Shown: in pieces, positions 43,064-51,238 of the stretch | Layout of the letters: each line of letters begins with the position of its first letter | How positions within the stretch are numbered: position 1 is the first letter of the stretch | DNA from: Bacteroidia bacterium | GTDB lineage: Bacteria; Bacteroidota; Bacteroidia; Chitinophagales; UBA2359 | DNA: 64,000 bases | Direction of reading: 5' to 3' | NCBI GenBank assembly: GCA_030427245.1 | Contig: JAUHXA010000004.1 | Location: 62,001-126,000 of the forward strand | Program-made: the position numbers and the translations under genes | Notes under the pieces: generated by a model | Told to the model about the DNA's origin: nothing | Databases searched by the model: none | What the model saw: only the letters and a program-made list of their open reading frames with translations

Positions 43064-43321
43064 ATGACAACGTTAAAAATTAATATAAAAAACCCAAGCA
43101 CGCTTCAAAAAATACTTCAAGTCTTATCACAATTTGATGATGTAGAAGTAGAAAATAAAGAAGATATATACAGTGATCATCTCTTAAAGGCAAAAGAAAG
43201 AGTAGAAAGTGGTAAAATGGTTACTTTTACTGATGAAAGTTTTAAGAAATTCAGTGAAAAAATACTTAAGGGGGAGTCTATTAACATTGAGAAAGTGATT
43301 AAAGAAGGAAAGAATGAATAG
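43064..43321 (+). CDS. Antitoxin of a Txe/YoeB-type module
   Basis: The 85-aa protein is acidic overall with an N-terminal strand-helix (MTTLKINIKNPSTLQKILQVLSQFDDVEV) and a C-terminal flexible toxin-binding part (TFTDESFKKFSEKILKGESINIEKVIKEGKNE). This resembles DUF2683-like antitoxins in Bacteroidota. Its last eight bases overlap the toxin start (43314-43321), the standard coupled layout, so it should neutralise the toxin and repress the operon. No own HTH is obvious. Confidence 0.8.
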   Translation: MTTLKINIKNPSTLQKILQVLSQFDDVEVENKEDIYSDHLLKAKERVESGKMVTFTDESFKKFSEKILKGESINIEKVIKEGKNE

Positions 43322-43583
43322 GCTGATAAGTTTTGATGATGAAGCATTAAAAGATTTTTATGAGTTTGGTCTTCAAAATCGCTCTCTTTTTAAACGTATT
43401 ATGAAGTTGATAGAGGATATTAAAAGAGACCCTTTTGAAGGAATAGGCAAACCCGAACAATTGAAATATCAGCTCAGTGGTTATTGGTCTCGTAGAATCA
43501 ATACTGAACATAGATTGGTTTATAAAGTTACAGATAACGACATCATAATAATATCATGTAAAGGGCATTATGTGAGTGAGTGA
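43314..43583 (+). CDS. Txe/YoeB family toxin (mRNA interferase)
   Basis: The 89-aa protein matches the YoeB/Txe fold of ribosome-dependent mRNA endonucleases: AFKDFYEF-like start, RIMKLIEDIKRDPFEGIGKPEQLKYQLSGYWSRRINTEHRLVYKV, then IIIISCKGHYVSE. Catalytic-type Glu, Arg-Arg and the C-terminal His-Tyr are all present, so it looks active. It is translationally coupled to its antitoxin. Confidence 0.92.
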   Translation: MNRLISFDDEALKDFYEFGLQNRSLFKRIMKLIEDIKRDPFEGIGKPEQLKYQLSGYWSRRINTEHRLVYKVTDNDIIIISCKGHYVSE

Positions 43584-43596
43584 ATACTAAAAAAGA

Positions 43597-43749
43597 ATGA
43601 GCATGGATGAACAAAAACAGGAAGGTAATATTCCCTTTGGATGTTGGGTATTGGGGAGTATTTTGATGGTAGTAGTAGGGCTTTTGATTATTGTTGTTTT
43701 GGTGAATTTTTTGGGGGCATTTGCGATGTTGTTTACCGAACAATATTAA
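43597..43749 (+). CDS. Small single-helix membrane protein (50 aa)
   Basis: Starting at the ATG at 43597, the product is MSMDEQKQEGNIPFGCW followed by one hydrophobic helix (VLGSILMVVVGLLIIVVLV) and a short tail ending FTEQY. It is 13 bases after the toxin stop and ends just before the hydrolase gene. Codons look normal, and a charged start plus a clean helix support a real membrane miniprotein. No family recognised. Confidence 0.5.
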   Translation: MSMDEQKQEGNIPFGCWVLGSILMVVVGLLIIVVLVNFLGAFAMLFTEQY

Positions 43750-43756
43750 AAACACA

Positions 43757-44686
43757 TTGACTGGTATTCCAAATTATACAGTTGTCGTAATATCATTTTG
43801 GGTATTACTCTTTATCGGAGCTTGTTCACCTGATAAGGAAACTTCTATGCCTATCAAGAAAGCGAAATCACCAATTGAAGCAAACGGCTTTATCAATCTT
43901 GCCGACCACCAAATTTACTACAAGTCGATAGGTGAAGGGCAACCCATTATTTTTCTACATGGAGGTTATTTGAATCTTCAAATGTGGGCGGAACAAATGG
44001 AGTATTTTGCTGCAAAAGGATTTCGAGCCATTGCTTACGATGATTTGGGTCATGGCAAAACAAAGGACGGAACAGTCGAAGTATTGGCCCATGAAGTTGT
44101 GTTGACTTTGATGGATAGTTTGGGAATCGAACAAGCTCATTTGGTCGGTTTATCTTGGGGCGCAATGATGGCGGTTGATTTTTGTTTGGAGCATCCCAAA
44201 AGGGTGAAAAAAATGGTTCTGACCTCTCCGGGCTTGAATGGCTGGGAATATTTTCAAGATTCTTTGGCAGCAGCAAACAATCTACTTCGCCAAAAAGCCA
44301 AAGAACAAGCTGATACAAGTGCTTTTGTCGAACTTTTCATGCGAAATTGGTCAGATGGTCCTGCCCAGAAAACAGATAGATTGTCTCCTCAAATCCGCCA
44401 ACACATCCAAAACCTCATGACCCAAACTGTCACCCAACACTGGAACAAAAACTGGTCTTCTCTCCTCCAAAATCCACCCGCTCGACAACGCCTTTCCGAA
44501 ATTCAACACCCTGTTTTGCTGATTCAAGGGGAATTAGATGCTATTGACATTCACCAAATTGTTGAAATTTACCAAGAAAGTCTGCCCCATTCCTATCGTT
44601 TGGATATTCCGAATGTGGCGCATACATTAAATTTGGAAGAGGGTAAAGTTTTTAATGGGATGGTTTTGGGGTTTTTGGAAGATTGA
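43757..44686 (+). CDS. Alpha/beta-hydrolase lipoprotein
   Basis: The protein has a lipoprotein signal (VVVISFWVLLFIGAC, Cys at the lipobox), so it is anchored in the envelope. The start is uncertain: no upstream ATG exists, and TTG codons at 43721 or 43757 are the options that keep the signal; I take 43757. The rest is a classic alpha/beta hydrolase: HGG oxyanion loop (FLHGGYLNLQMW), YDDLGHGKT, nucleophile Ser in GLSWGAM, Asp in QGELDAIDIHQ and His in NVAHTLNLE. It could be an esterase, lactonase or haloperoxidase-like enzyme; the substrate is unknown. Confidence 0.85.
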   Translation: MTGIPNYTVVVISFWVLLFIGACSPDKETSMPIKKAKSPIEANGFINLADHQIYYKSIGEGQPIIFLHGGYLNLQMWAEQMEYFAAKGFRAIAYDDLGHGKTKDGTVEVLAHEVVLTLMDSLGIEQAHLVGLSWGAMMAVDFCLEHPKRVKKMVLTSPGLNGWEYFQDSLAAANNLLRQKAKEQADTSAFVELFMRNWSDGPAQKTDRLSPQIRQHIQNLMTQTVTQHWNKNWSSLLQNPPARQRLSEIQHPVLLIQGELDAIDIHQIVEIYQESLPHSYRLDIPNVAHTLNLEEGKVFNGMVLGFLED

Positions 44687-44794
44687 CGAAAAACATTACA
44701 TTTATTGCAGCATTATAAAAAATGCAATATAAAAATCTTCTATCCACTCGAAAAATCAAAACGATTTTCTTACGAAGTCTTGTTTGAATTTGCC

Positions 44795-45196
44795 CTATCC
44801 AAATGCTCCTTCCATAACCAATCCACAAAAAATCCCAACTGACAACACAAACATCACCAAACCCACCCACCGAAATTTCATTGCACCATCTATCGTGACC
44901 TTTCCAATACTTTTGAGACCAATTGAAGGCACTAAAAGATAGAGTAGTCCTTTGAAAACTTGCAGACAACCATAAGCCGTCACGATAACTCTTGGAAAAT
45001 CCCACACATAGTGAAATGCCAAGATAAACGACCCCATTCCCAAGGCTATCAATGCATTGAAAATATTGCCCGCATTGCCTTTAGAATGTAAAAGCACAAA
45101 AAAATCCACCCATATTTTGGGCTGCAAAAAATGAGACAATCCTACTGCAGCTAAGTTAATGGCGGTAAAAAATTCGATAGATTGTGTGATGGTCAT
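44795..45196 (-). CDS. Small four-helix membrane protein of unknown function
   Basis: I use the ATG at 45196 (MTITQSIEFFTAINLAAVGLSHF). The 133-aa product has about four hydrophobic helices with few charges and no signal peptide. Family unknown; it resembles small conserved hypothetical proteins of Bacteroidota. It is divergent from the lipoprotein gene at 45244 (47-bp gap). Confidence 0.65.
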   Translation of the reverse strand: MTITQSIEFFTAINLAAVGLSHFLQPKIWVDFFVLLHSKGNAGNIFNALIALGMGSFILAFHYVWDFPRVIVTAYGCLQVFKGLLYLLVPSIGLKSIGKVTIDGAMKFRWVGLVMFVLSVGIFCGLVMEGAFG

Positions 45197-45243
45197 AGCA
45201 GAAATACTTATTTTGCAAATCACCTAAAGATAAATACTACAAC

Positions 45244-45705
45244 ATGAAAAACTTCAAAAACCTACTTTTTCTTTCGCTGTTCGTCCTCGCTCTCTCCTCC
45301 TGTGGCAAATCCAAACTTCAACATGCTCAAGAATCCCTTGCAGGCAATTGGGCAGTCACTAAAATATACCTACCCACTCCTGCAGAAGGAGAAAACCAAC
45401 AGGAATCGGGCAAATTGGGTACGTTTCAATTTGGCAAAACGGAAGTGACTTATTCCTTCAATAGCAATGGTAAAACCTATAAAGGCACTTCACCTTGGCA
45501 ACTGACCATGAAAAAAGTGCCTTCGGGCTTTATCAATGTTCCTGAATACACCCTACAACTGAACAACAATCTTCAATTCATAGCCACTTTTGGCGACCAA
45601 ACGAGTGATGCAACGGTGAAGGCAACTCAAGTGGGATTGAGGAAAAAAGAAGGTTCAACAACAGCGAAGATACCCAATGTACAATTGTGGTTGGAGAAAC
45701 AATAG
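45244..45705 (+). CDS. Small lipoprotein of unknown function
   Basis: The 153-aa protein has a lipoprotein signal (LFVLALSSC, Cys at about residue 20) and then ESLAGNWAVTKIYLP, a lipocalin-like opening common in Bacteroidota lipoproteins. The rest has short strands (TFQFGKTEVTYSFNSNGKTYKG) as in a small beta-barrel. Its stop TAG at 45703-45705 abuts the stop of corA on the other strand. Confidence 0.7.
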   Translation: MKNFKNLLFLSLFVLALSSCGKSKLQHAQESLAGNWAVTKIYLPTPAEGENQQESGKLGTFQFGKTEVTYSFNSNGKTYKGTSPWQLTMKKVPSGFINVPEYTLQLNNNLQFIATFGDQTSDATVKATQVGLRKKEGSTTAKIPNVQLWLEKQ

Positions 45706-46767
45706 CTATAACCACCTTTTTCGTTTCATAAACCAATACATTCCCAAAGCCGCTACAAACATAATTCCCCATACAAACGCATAACCATATTCCCAATGCA
45801 GTTCGGGCATATAATCGAAGTTCATGCCATAAATACCCGCCACAAAAGTCAAAGGAATAAAGACAGTTGCAACAATCGTAAGGGTTTTCATGACATGATT
45901 CATCTGATTGCTGGCATTCATCATGTAGAGGTCAATCAAACCATTTGTCATTTCTCGTAGGTCCTTGAAGGTTTCGGTGACATGTTTGATATGATCGTGT
46001 ACATCCCGAAAATATTTAAGAGAATCCTCTCCAATCAATTCATTTTCAACCTCTATGACCTTGGTGAGCATTTCGGTAAGAGGATAAATTGTTTTTCGCA
46101 ACTCAATCAGTTGTTTCTTCAACTGAAGAATGTCTTCTAAATCAGTAGGGTCCTCTTTCAACAAGTTGGTTTCAAAACTCTCCGTTTGTTCCTCTAAATA
46201 TTGCAGCACCAAATAGTAATTGTCCACAACAGCGTCTAATAACAAAAACAAGAGATAATCTATCCCTTTATTCCGCACTTTCCCTTTTCCATTCAAAATA
46301 CGTTCCCGAATAGTATCAAAAACATCACCCTTTTTTTCTTGGAAAGAAATCACCTTCTTGTCCTGCAAAATAAGACTCAAATGTTCCTGCTCTATTTTGT
46401 TTTCCTCCTTGTCTACATAGAGCATTTTGAGAATCATAAAAACACAACCTTCCTCTTCTTCAAATTTGGGTAAGTGCTTTGTATTCACGACATCCTCCAA
46501 TATTAAAGCCTCTATCTGAAATCTCTTTCCTATTGCTGCGATAAATTCTGCGTCATGCAAACCATCAATGTTGATCCATGCAAATTGGTCTGAATTCAAG
46601 GTTTCACGAGCAGCCGCAATGTCTATATCTTCTAAATAAACCGCTGATTCTGGAGCATAAGTCATCATGCTCATTTGGGTCGTCTCTTGTTTTTGGATTC
46701 CCACAAATTGAAGATGTCCAGGCACTTTACCTATTTTTTTGGACAATTGTTCAAAAAAGTTTTGCAT
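45706..46767 (-). CDS. corA: CorA-type magnesium/cobalt transporter
   Basis: The 353-aa protein is a CorA channel: a cytoplasmic alpha/beta domain, a long helical stalk (YLEEQTESFETNLLKEDPTDLEDILQLKKQLIELRKTIYPL), and two C-terminal helices with the GMN motif (YGMNFDYMPEL) that forms the pore mouth. It takes up Mg2+, Co2+ or Ni2+. Length is normal. Its stop touches the stop of the converging lipoprotein gene, so no terminator fits between them. Confidence 0.95.
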   Translation of the reverse strand: MQNFFEQLSKKIGKVPGHLQFVGIQKQETTQMSMMTYAPESAVYLEDIDIAAARETLNSDQFAWINIDGLHDAEFIAAIGKRFQIEALILEDVVNTKHLPKFEEEEGCVFMILKMLYVDKEENKIEQEHLSLILQDKKVISFQEKKGDVFDTIRERILNGKGKVRNKGIDYLLFLLLDAVVDNYYLVLQYLEEQTESFETNLLKEDPTDLEDILQLKKQLIELRKTIYPLTEMLTKVIEVENELIGEDSLKYFRDVHDHIKHVTETFKDLREMTNGLIDLYMMNASNQMNHVMKTLTIVATVFIPLTFVAGIYGMNFDYMPELHWEYGYAFVWGIMFVAALGMYWFMKRKRWL

Positions 46768-47012
46768 AGCATTAGGTTTAAAAATGGGTTAATTTGGAAT
46801 AAAGGCAATAAAAATTAAAGAATTAAACAAATTAAAAATACTATTTTTTCAAAAAAATGTATTTTTACTGAAATTTTTAATTTTTACTATTGCTGTTGCA
46901 GTCTAAGTTTAACCCATTCACCCATATTCAAGATCAGCAAAATCATTGTGCTACGAGCAGTGCTTTTGTCTAAAAAGCTGCAAACCAGTAACCTAAAAAC
47001 TCAGCATTACTT

Positions 47013-49370
47013 ATGGATAAAGCCACATTTAAATACGGCTATGCGACCTTGAGCATCAGTAAAAGCAATCGTTTTATAGCGGTCAAGAAAAGAGACAACA
47101 CACCACTCACTGCCAATATGCCTGCCAATACTAGGTCTGCTGCACCTGTCATTAAATCTACAACTACCCGATTAGGTAATTTTGAAATATTAGAGGCATC
47201 CTTTCCCAGTTTTGAAAATGTCGAAAACACCCTAGAAAATGTTCGGGCAATGGACACCGTCAATGTCGGCACACATGTATTTCACACTACCGAAGATGGA
47301 GAAGTTCCCTACATTCCATCGGGTCAAGTTTATGTAGAATTTACACCTACGACACAACCGCCTATTATTCAAGTCATTTTTGAGCATTTGCATTTGGCGA
47401 TAATAGAAAAACGCAGCTCGTATGAATACGTTGTAAATGTCACTCCCCAATCTCCCAACCCGATTAAAGTAGTAGTAGCATTGCAGGGTTTGGAAATGGT
47501 GAAAGTAGCAGAACCGGAACTGCTGACTCCTCCTGGACTCAATGCCCTTGCCTTGCCGCCTGATGAATTACTTAAAGACCAATGGCATCTTCAAAACAAA
47601 GGTAATCACGGTAATTGGGGACCCAATGCCTTCAAAGCAGGCTCGGATGCAAAAGTCGTAGAAGCGTGGAAATACATGAATAGTTTGGGTTCTAATCAAA
47701 TCACCGTTGCAGTAATTGACAGTGGCTTTGACTTGAGTCACCCCGATTTGAGAGGAGATGGAAAAAAGATAACCGCTCCTTGGGATTTTGAAACCGATAC
47801 GCCCGATCCCTCTCCACATTTAGGAGATTGGCATGGAACCCCTGTTGCAGGTGTTGCAATCGGAGCTGCAAACGGTACAGGAATTGTTGGTGCTGCCCCC
47901 AATGCAAAGTTTATTCCTATGCGCTTTTCGTGGATCAGTGATAGCCAAATCGAAAAATGGTTTGCTTATGCTGCTCAAAACGGTGCGGATGTAATTAGCA
48001 ACAGTTGGGGTTCGCAGGATGCCAATTTTGTGATGAGTACACGAATGGTCCAAGCCATCCGCAAATGTGCCATTGAAGGAAGGAATGGAAAGGGCTGTGT
48101 GATTGTCTTTGCAGCAGGAAATTCTGGAAGAAGCATCAACAAAACCAATGAGCCTGATGCAGTCACAGGTTTTGCTACTCATCCTAATATCATCACTATT
48201 GCGGCTTCTAATAGTAAAGACGAGCGTTCGAGTTATTCCAATTTTGGAAAGCGAATCTCTGTTTGTGCGCCCTCCAATGGTTCGGGAGGTGCGGGAGTGA
48301 CGACCGCAGATGTAGGAGGTACAATTGTATTGCCAAGTGGAAGTATAGGACACAAAGGCTACGATGCCGGCTACTTTACACATGGTTTTGGAGGTACATC
48401 GAGTGCCTGCCCCTTGGCTGCTGGAATTTGTGCTTTGATACTATCGGTCAAACCCAGTCTCAGAGCTACGCAGGTTAAAGAGATTTTGGAAACAACTGCC
48501 GATAAAATTGATGATCCAAGCTTATACGATTCCAATGGACATTCCAAATATTTGGGTTATGGACGCATTAACACACTTAAAGCTGTTATGAAAGCAGCAG
48601 GTGACACCATTCCTGTGATTGACCCCGACCCTATTCCCGTTGATCCAAATCCAATCGAGCCAACACCTGTCGATCCAACACCGATAAATCCACCAACCCC
48701 TACTCCAACACCCAACGAAATTCGGACTATTCCGTTGAAAGGCTTAGTGACAGGGGTATTGCGAAATAGTAATGAACGCCACATTTACAAAATCAGCTTG
48801 AATCACCGAATGGTCATCAATATGACTTCTCCAAGTGGTACAGACCGAGATTTTGATTTGTATCTACGCAAGGGAGCCGTTCCCGATCCCGTAAAACGCC
48901 TTTATGATATAAGCAGTGCATCAGATGGTTCTACCGAAAAAATTGTCCTTAATAGTCCAAGTTCGGGAGATTATTTCATCATGGCAAGAGCTTATCAAGG
49001 TAAAGGCAGCTTCAATTTAGATGCTACTTTGGAGGTTTCTGCTTCAAGTAGCGGCATTATCCAACTCCCTCTTCAAGCACAAGTTGGCGGTATTTTGCGG
49101 GATAGATTGGAACAAAACACCATCAAGGTTAGCTTAGGTGGCCGCCTCAAAATTCGAATGGAAGTCCCTGTAGGGAGTGCCCAAAACGATTTTGACCTCT
49201 ATGTGAAACGCAACAATATTCCCAACAAAAACGACTATGATGGTCGCTCTATTCAAGAGGGTTCGGTAGAGAGTATTTTACTAAACAATGTTCAGTCTGG
49301 CGATTACTATATTGTAGTTCAGTCTTTTGAAGGAAGCGGAGGGTATAATTTGACAGTGACATTGGAGTAA
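47013..49370 (+). CDS. S8 serine protease with two C-terminal PPC domains, no signal peptide
   Basis: The 785-aa protein starts MDKATFKYGYATLSISKSN with no hydrophobic signal. After an N-terminal domain of about 180 residues comes the S8 domain: Asp236 in VAVIDSGFD, His274 in WHGTPVAG, Asn370 in FAAGN, Ser463 in GTSSACP. A Pro-rich linker (about 535-568) leads to two PPC (pre-peptidase C-terminal) domains (about 570-675, 680-785), each with FDLYLRKG/FDLYVKRN and GDYFIMA/GDYYIVV. PPC domains normally belong to exported proteases, so the lack of a signal peptide is odd. No upstream ATG restores one. Confidence 0.9.
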   Translation: MDKATFKYGYATLSISKSNRFIAVKKRDNTPLTANMPANTRSAAPVIKSTTTRLGNFEILEASFPSFENVENTLENVRAMDTVNVGTHVFHTTEDGEVPYIPSGQVYVEFTPTTQPPIIQVIFEHLHLAIIEKRSSYEYVVNVTPQSPNPIKVVVALQGLEMVKVAEPELLTPPGLNALALPPDELLKDQWHLQNKGNHGNWGPNAFKAGSDAKVVEAWKYMNSLGSNQITVAVIDSGFDLSHPDLRGDGKKITAPWDFETDTPDPSPHLGDWHGTPVAGVAIGAANGTGIVGAAPNAKFIPMRFSWISDSQIEKWFAYAAQNGADVISNSWGSQDANFVMSTRMVQAIRKCAIEGRNGKGCVIVFAAGNSGRSINKTNEPDAVTGFATHPNIITIAASNSKDERSSYSNFGKRISVCAPSNGSGGAGVTTADVGGTIVLPSGSIGHKGYDAGYFTHGFGGTSSACPLAAGICALILSVKPSLRATQVKEILETTADKIDDPSLYDSNGHSKYLGYGRINTLKAVMKAAGDTIPVIDPDPIPVDPNPIEPTPVDPTPINPPTPTPTPNEIRTIPLKGLVTGVLRNSNERHIYKISLNHRMVINMTSPSGTDRDFDLYLRKGAVPDPVKRLYDISSASDGSTEKIVLNSPSSGDYFIMARAYQGKGSFNLDATLEVSASSSGIIQLPLQAQVGGILRDRLEQNTIKVSLGGRLKIRMEVPVGSAQNDFDLYVKRNNIPNKNDYDGRSIQEGSVESILLNNVQSGDYYIVVQSFEGSGGYNLTVTLE

Positions 49371-49386
49371 ATAATCACACTACCAT

Positions 49387-49496
49387 ACATTTTTAATTCA
49401 ACCACAAAAGACACAAAGAAAACAAAAGTAAAGAACTGAAATTCAACCATCTCTTTTGTGCCCTTTTGATGCTTTTGTGGTTCCAAAATCATTTTG
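49387..49496 (+). repeat. 110-bp direct repeat, left copy
   Basis: The 110-bp stretch starts ACATTTTTAATTCAACCACA and recurs at 50279-50388 with about nine mismatches by eye. Inside it AACCACAAAAG faces CTTTTGTGGTT, so it can fold into a long hairpin. The two copies flank the DUF3299-like lipoprotein gene. Confidence 0.88.
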
Positions 49497-49513
49497 AAAT
49501 GACAAAAGAAAGG

Positions 49514-50191
49514 TTATTCTGCTACCAATACTGCATCCTTTAAAATATAATTGCAGTGGTCGACATCCGTTCCATTCAATTTAAAAGTTCCTTCAAAAGT
49601 GGTAAACATATCCAATTCGTAAGCTTCTGACGGAGCAGACTTCAATTCTAATTCCATGATGGATTCAGGGCCTGCCTTGCCACAAAAAAAGCACGCACTG
49701 TAAGGATTAGCAGACAATACATAAAAATGTTCTGTTGGATCAATAGGTATGACAAATCCCTTGATAGATACTTTTTTACCATCCAGAGATTTTACAATTT
49801 TACCAAATGTAGGATACAAATACAATGCACTGTCTTGTTCAGCTATTTTTTCTTCAAACTTTACATCGGTAAGTGTCAACCAAGTAATGTCGTAAACACC
49901 TCTTGAATCTGGTTGATAGTCTTCAATGTTTTTGGGGGTTGGACTCAACATTTCATTATCTGCAATACTGTAACTCCGAACAGGTATCGTATCTTCTTCT
50001 GTGTTGGTGTGATTAGAGAAATTTGTTTCCTCTTCCGTAGTATCTATTTCCTCTATATCTTCCTCCAAAATTGTTGAATCCATTTGTTCTGTTATTGAAG
50101 GAGGTTCACTTTCTTTATTTTGTTCACTATTGCAGGCAACAAAAAAGAACAGAATACATACTAAAAGGCAGCCAATAATTTGATTTTTCAT
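49514..50191 (-). CDS. DUF3299-like lipoprotein
   Basis: The 225-aa protein has a lipobox (FFFVAC, Cys at about residue 20), a long acidic Glu/Asp/Thr-rich linker (to about 95), and a globular end: WLTLTDVKFEEK, LYPTFGKIVKSLDGKKVSIKGFVIPIDPTEHFYVLSANPYSACFFCGKAGPES. The GFVIPI and CFFCG motifs resemble DUF3299. Function unknown; the Cys pair may bind a metal or form a disulfide in the periplasm. The gene is bracketed by a direct-repeat pair. Confidence 0.72.
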   Translation of the reverse strand: MKNQIIGCLLVCILFFFVACNSEQNKESEPPSITEQMDSTILEEDIEEIDTTEEETNFSNHTNTEEDTIPVRSYSIADNEMLSPTPKNIEDYQPDSRGVYDITWLTLTDVKFEEKIAEQDSALYLYPTFGKIVKSLDGKKVSIKGFVIPIDPTEHFYVLSANPYSACFFCGKAGPESIMELELKSAPSEAYELDMFTTFEGTFKLNGTDVDHCNYILKDAVLVAE

Positions 50192-50278
50192 TTTAATCTT
50201 GATTTCTATTTCATAAACACAACTTTCGCAGATGATCAGATTGTTGCTGATATTTACACTACGAAACCATACGACTGT

Positions 50279-50388
50279 ACATTTTTAATTCAACCACAAA
50301 AGGCACAAAGAAAACAAAAGTAAAGAACTGAAGTTCAACAACTTCTTTTGTGTCCTTTTGATACTTTTGTGATTCAAAAATCATTTTG
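50279..50388 (+). repeat. 110-bp direct repeat, right copy
   Basis: Matches 49387-49496 along its length (see that entry), in the same orientation, 892 bp apart start to start. Confidence 0.88.
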
Positions 50389-50484
50389 TTCAGTAGTATG
50401 AAACACAGGTTTGACATTCAAAAAGCGAATTTAGGAAATAAACCTCAAAAATAAGTGTTCTTCAATTTATCCTCTCATCGGTGA

Positions 50485-50964
50485 TTAAATTTTCGCCACC
50501 TCATCTCCTACTCGAATTGTGCCATTTTGAAGCACCCTTGCCGTAATTCCTCCATGTCCACGAACCGCATTATAACCTCCTTCACCCAAATTTTCTTCCA
50601 TCCGAGAACAAGGATGACACAAGCCTGTTGTTTCCAACACGGCCTCCCCTATCCGAAAGTTTTGGTCTTTCAATGCTAAAAGGTTAATGCCTCTTACCAC
50701 AATGTTTCGACGCAATAAAAGCGGGTCAATCTCCTTCTTTCCCAACATTGAAGCCATTCCATCCAAGTGTTCTCCTTGAATCAATGTTACTTGTCTTTTA
50801 CCACTACTGCCATGATAATGATCCCCTACCAAACCAGATTCGGTATTTGCCTCCACACTTGCCACTTCCTCCAAATCAACTCTTCTTTCAGGGCGAATCC
50901 CAATCCAAGCAACTCGCCCAACTTGCGGCAAAGTGTCAAACAGTTCTTTTATCGTTTTCTTCAT
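50485..50964 (-). CDS. MOSC domain-containing protein
   Basis: I start at the ATG at 50964 (MKKTIKELFDTLPQVGRVAWIG); the longer reading adds 14 weak residues. The 159-aa protein is a MOSC domain: RVAWIGIRPERR, GDHYHGSSGKRQVTLIQGEHL, LLRRNIVVRGINLLAL, and the conserved Cys in GLCHPCSRMEE followed by HGGITARVLQNG. MOSC proteins carry or use molybdenum-cofactor sulfur, or detoxify N-hydroxylated bases. A stand-alone form usually acts in the cytoplasm. Length is normal. Confidence 0.9.
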   Translation of the reverse strand: MKKTIKELFDTLPQVGRVAWIGIRPERRVDLEEVASVEANTESGLVGDHYHGSSGKRQVTLIQGEHLDGMASMLGKKEIDPLLLRRNIVVRGINLLALKDQNFRIGEAVLETTGLCHPCSRMEENLGEGGYNAVRGHGGITARVLQNGTIRVGDEVAKI

Positions 50965-51238
50965 TTTATATTTCAATTTACAATCCTGCCTGCACCTTTG
51001 TTCCAAGCCATTCGAAGGTCAAAATTACTAACCAATTCAACAGTTGCCTTGAAATGGACTTGTTTACATCAGCCTCTAAGTATAAAGGTGCATCTATCTT
51101 CAAACGTATGTTTCAGTCAAAACAAAGACTCCTATCTATTTGTTTCCCAACACGAAGCTTAGGACTATTCCTTTGTTGTGAAAATAACGAAAAATAACAT
51201 TCCTCATTTTTTCTTACTTTTACGAAAAATGAACGAGG

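Noticed and set aside
47820-48383. A 187-codon open frame on the minus strand
   Set aside because: Antisense of the second subtilase across its catalytic domain; composition (Ser/Cys/Arg-rich) is that of a shadow frame.
49387-50388. Composite transposon or insertion sequence
   Set aside because: The repeats have no transposase gene between them and no short flanking target duplications that I can see; kept only as a direct-repeat pair.
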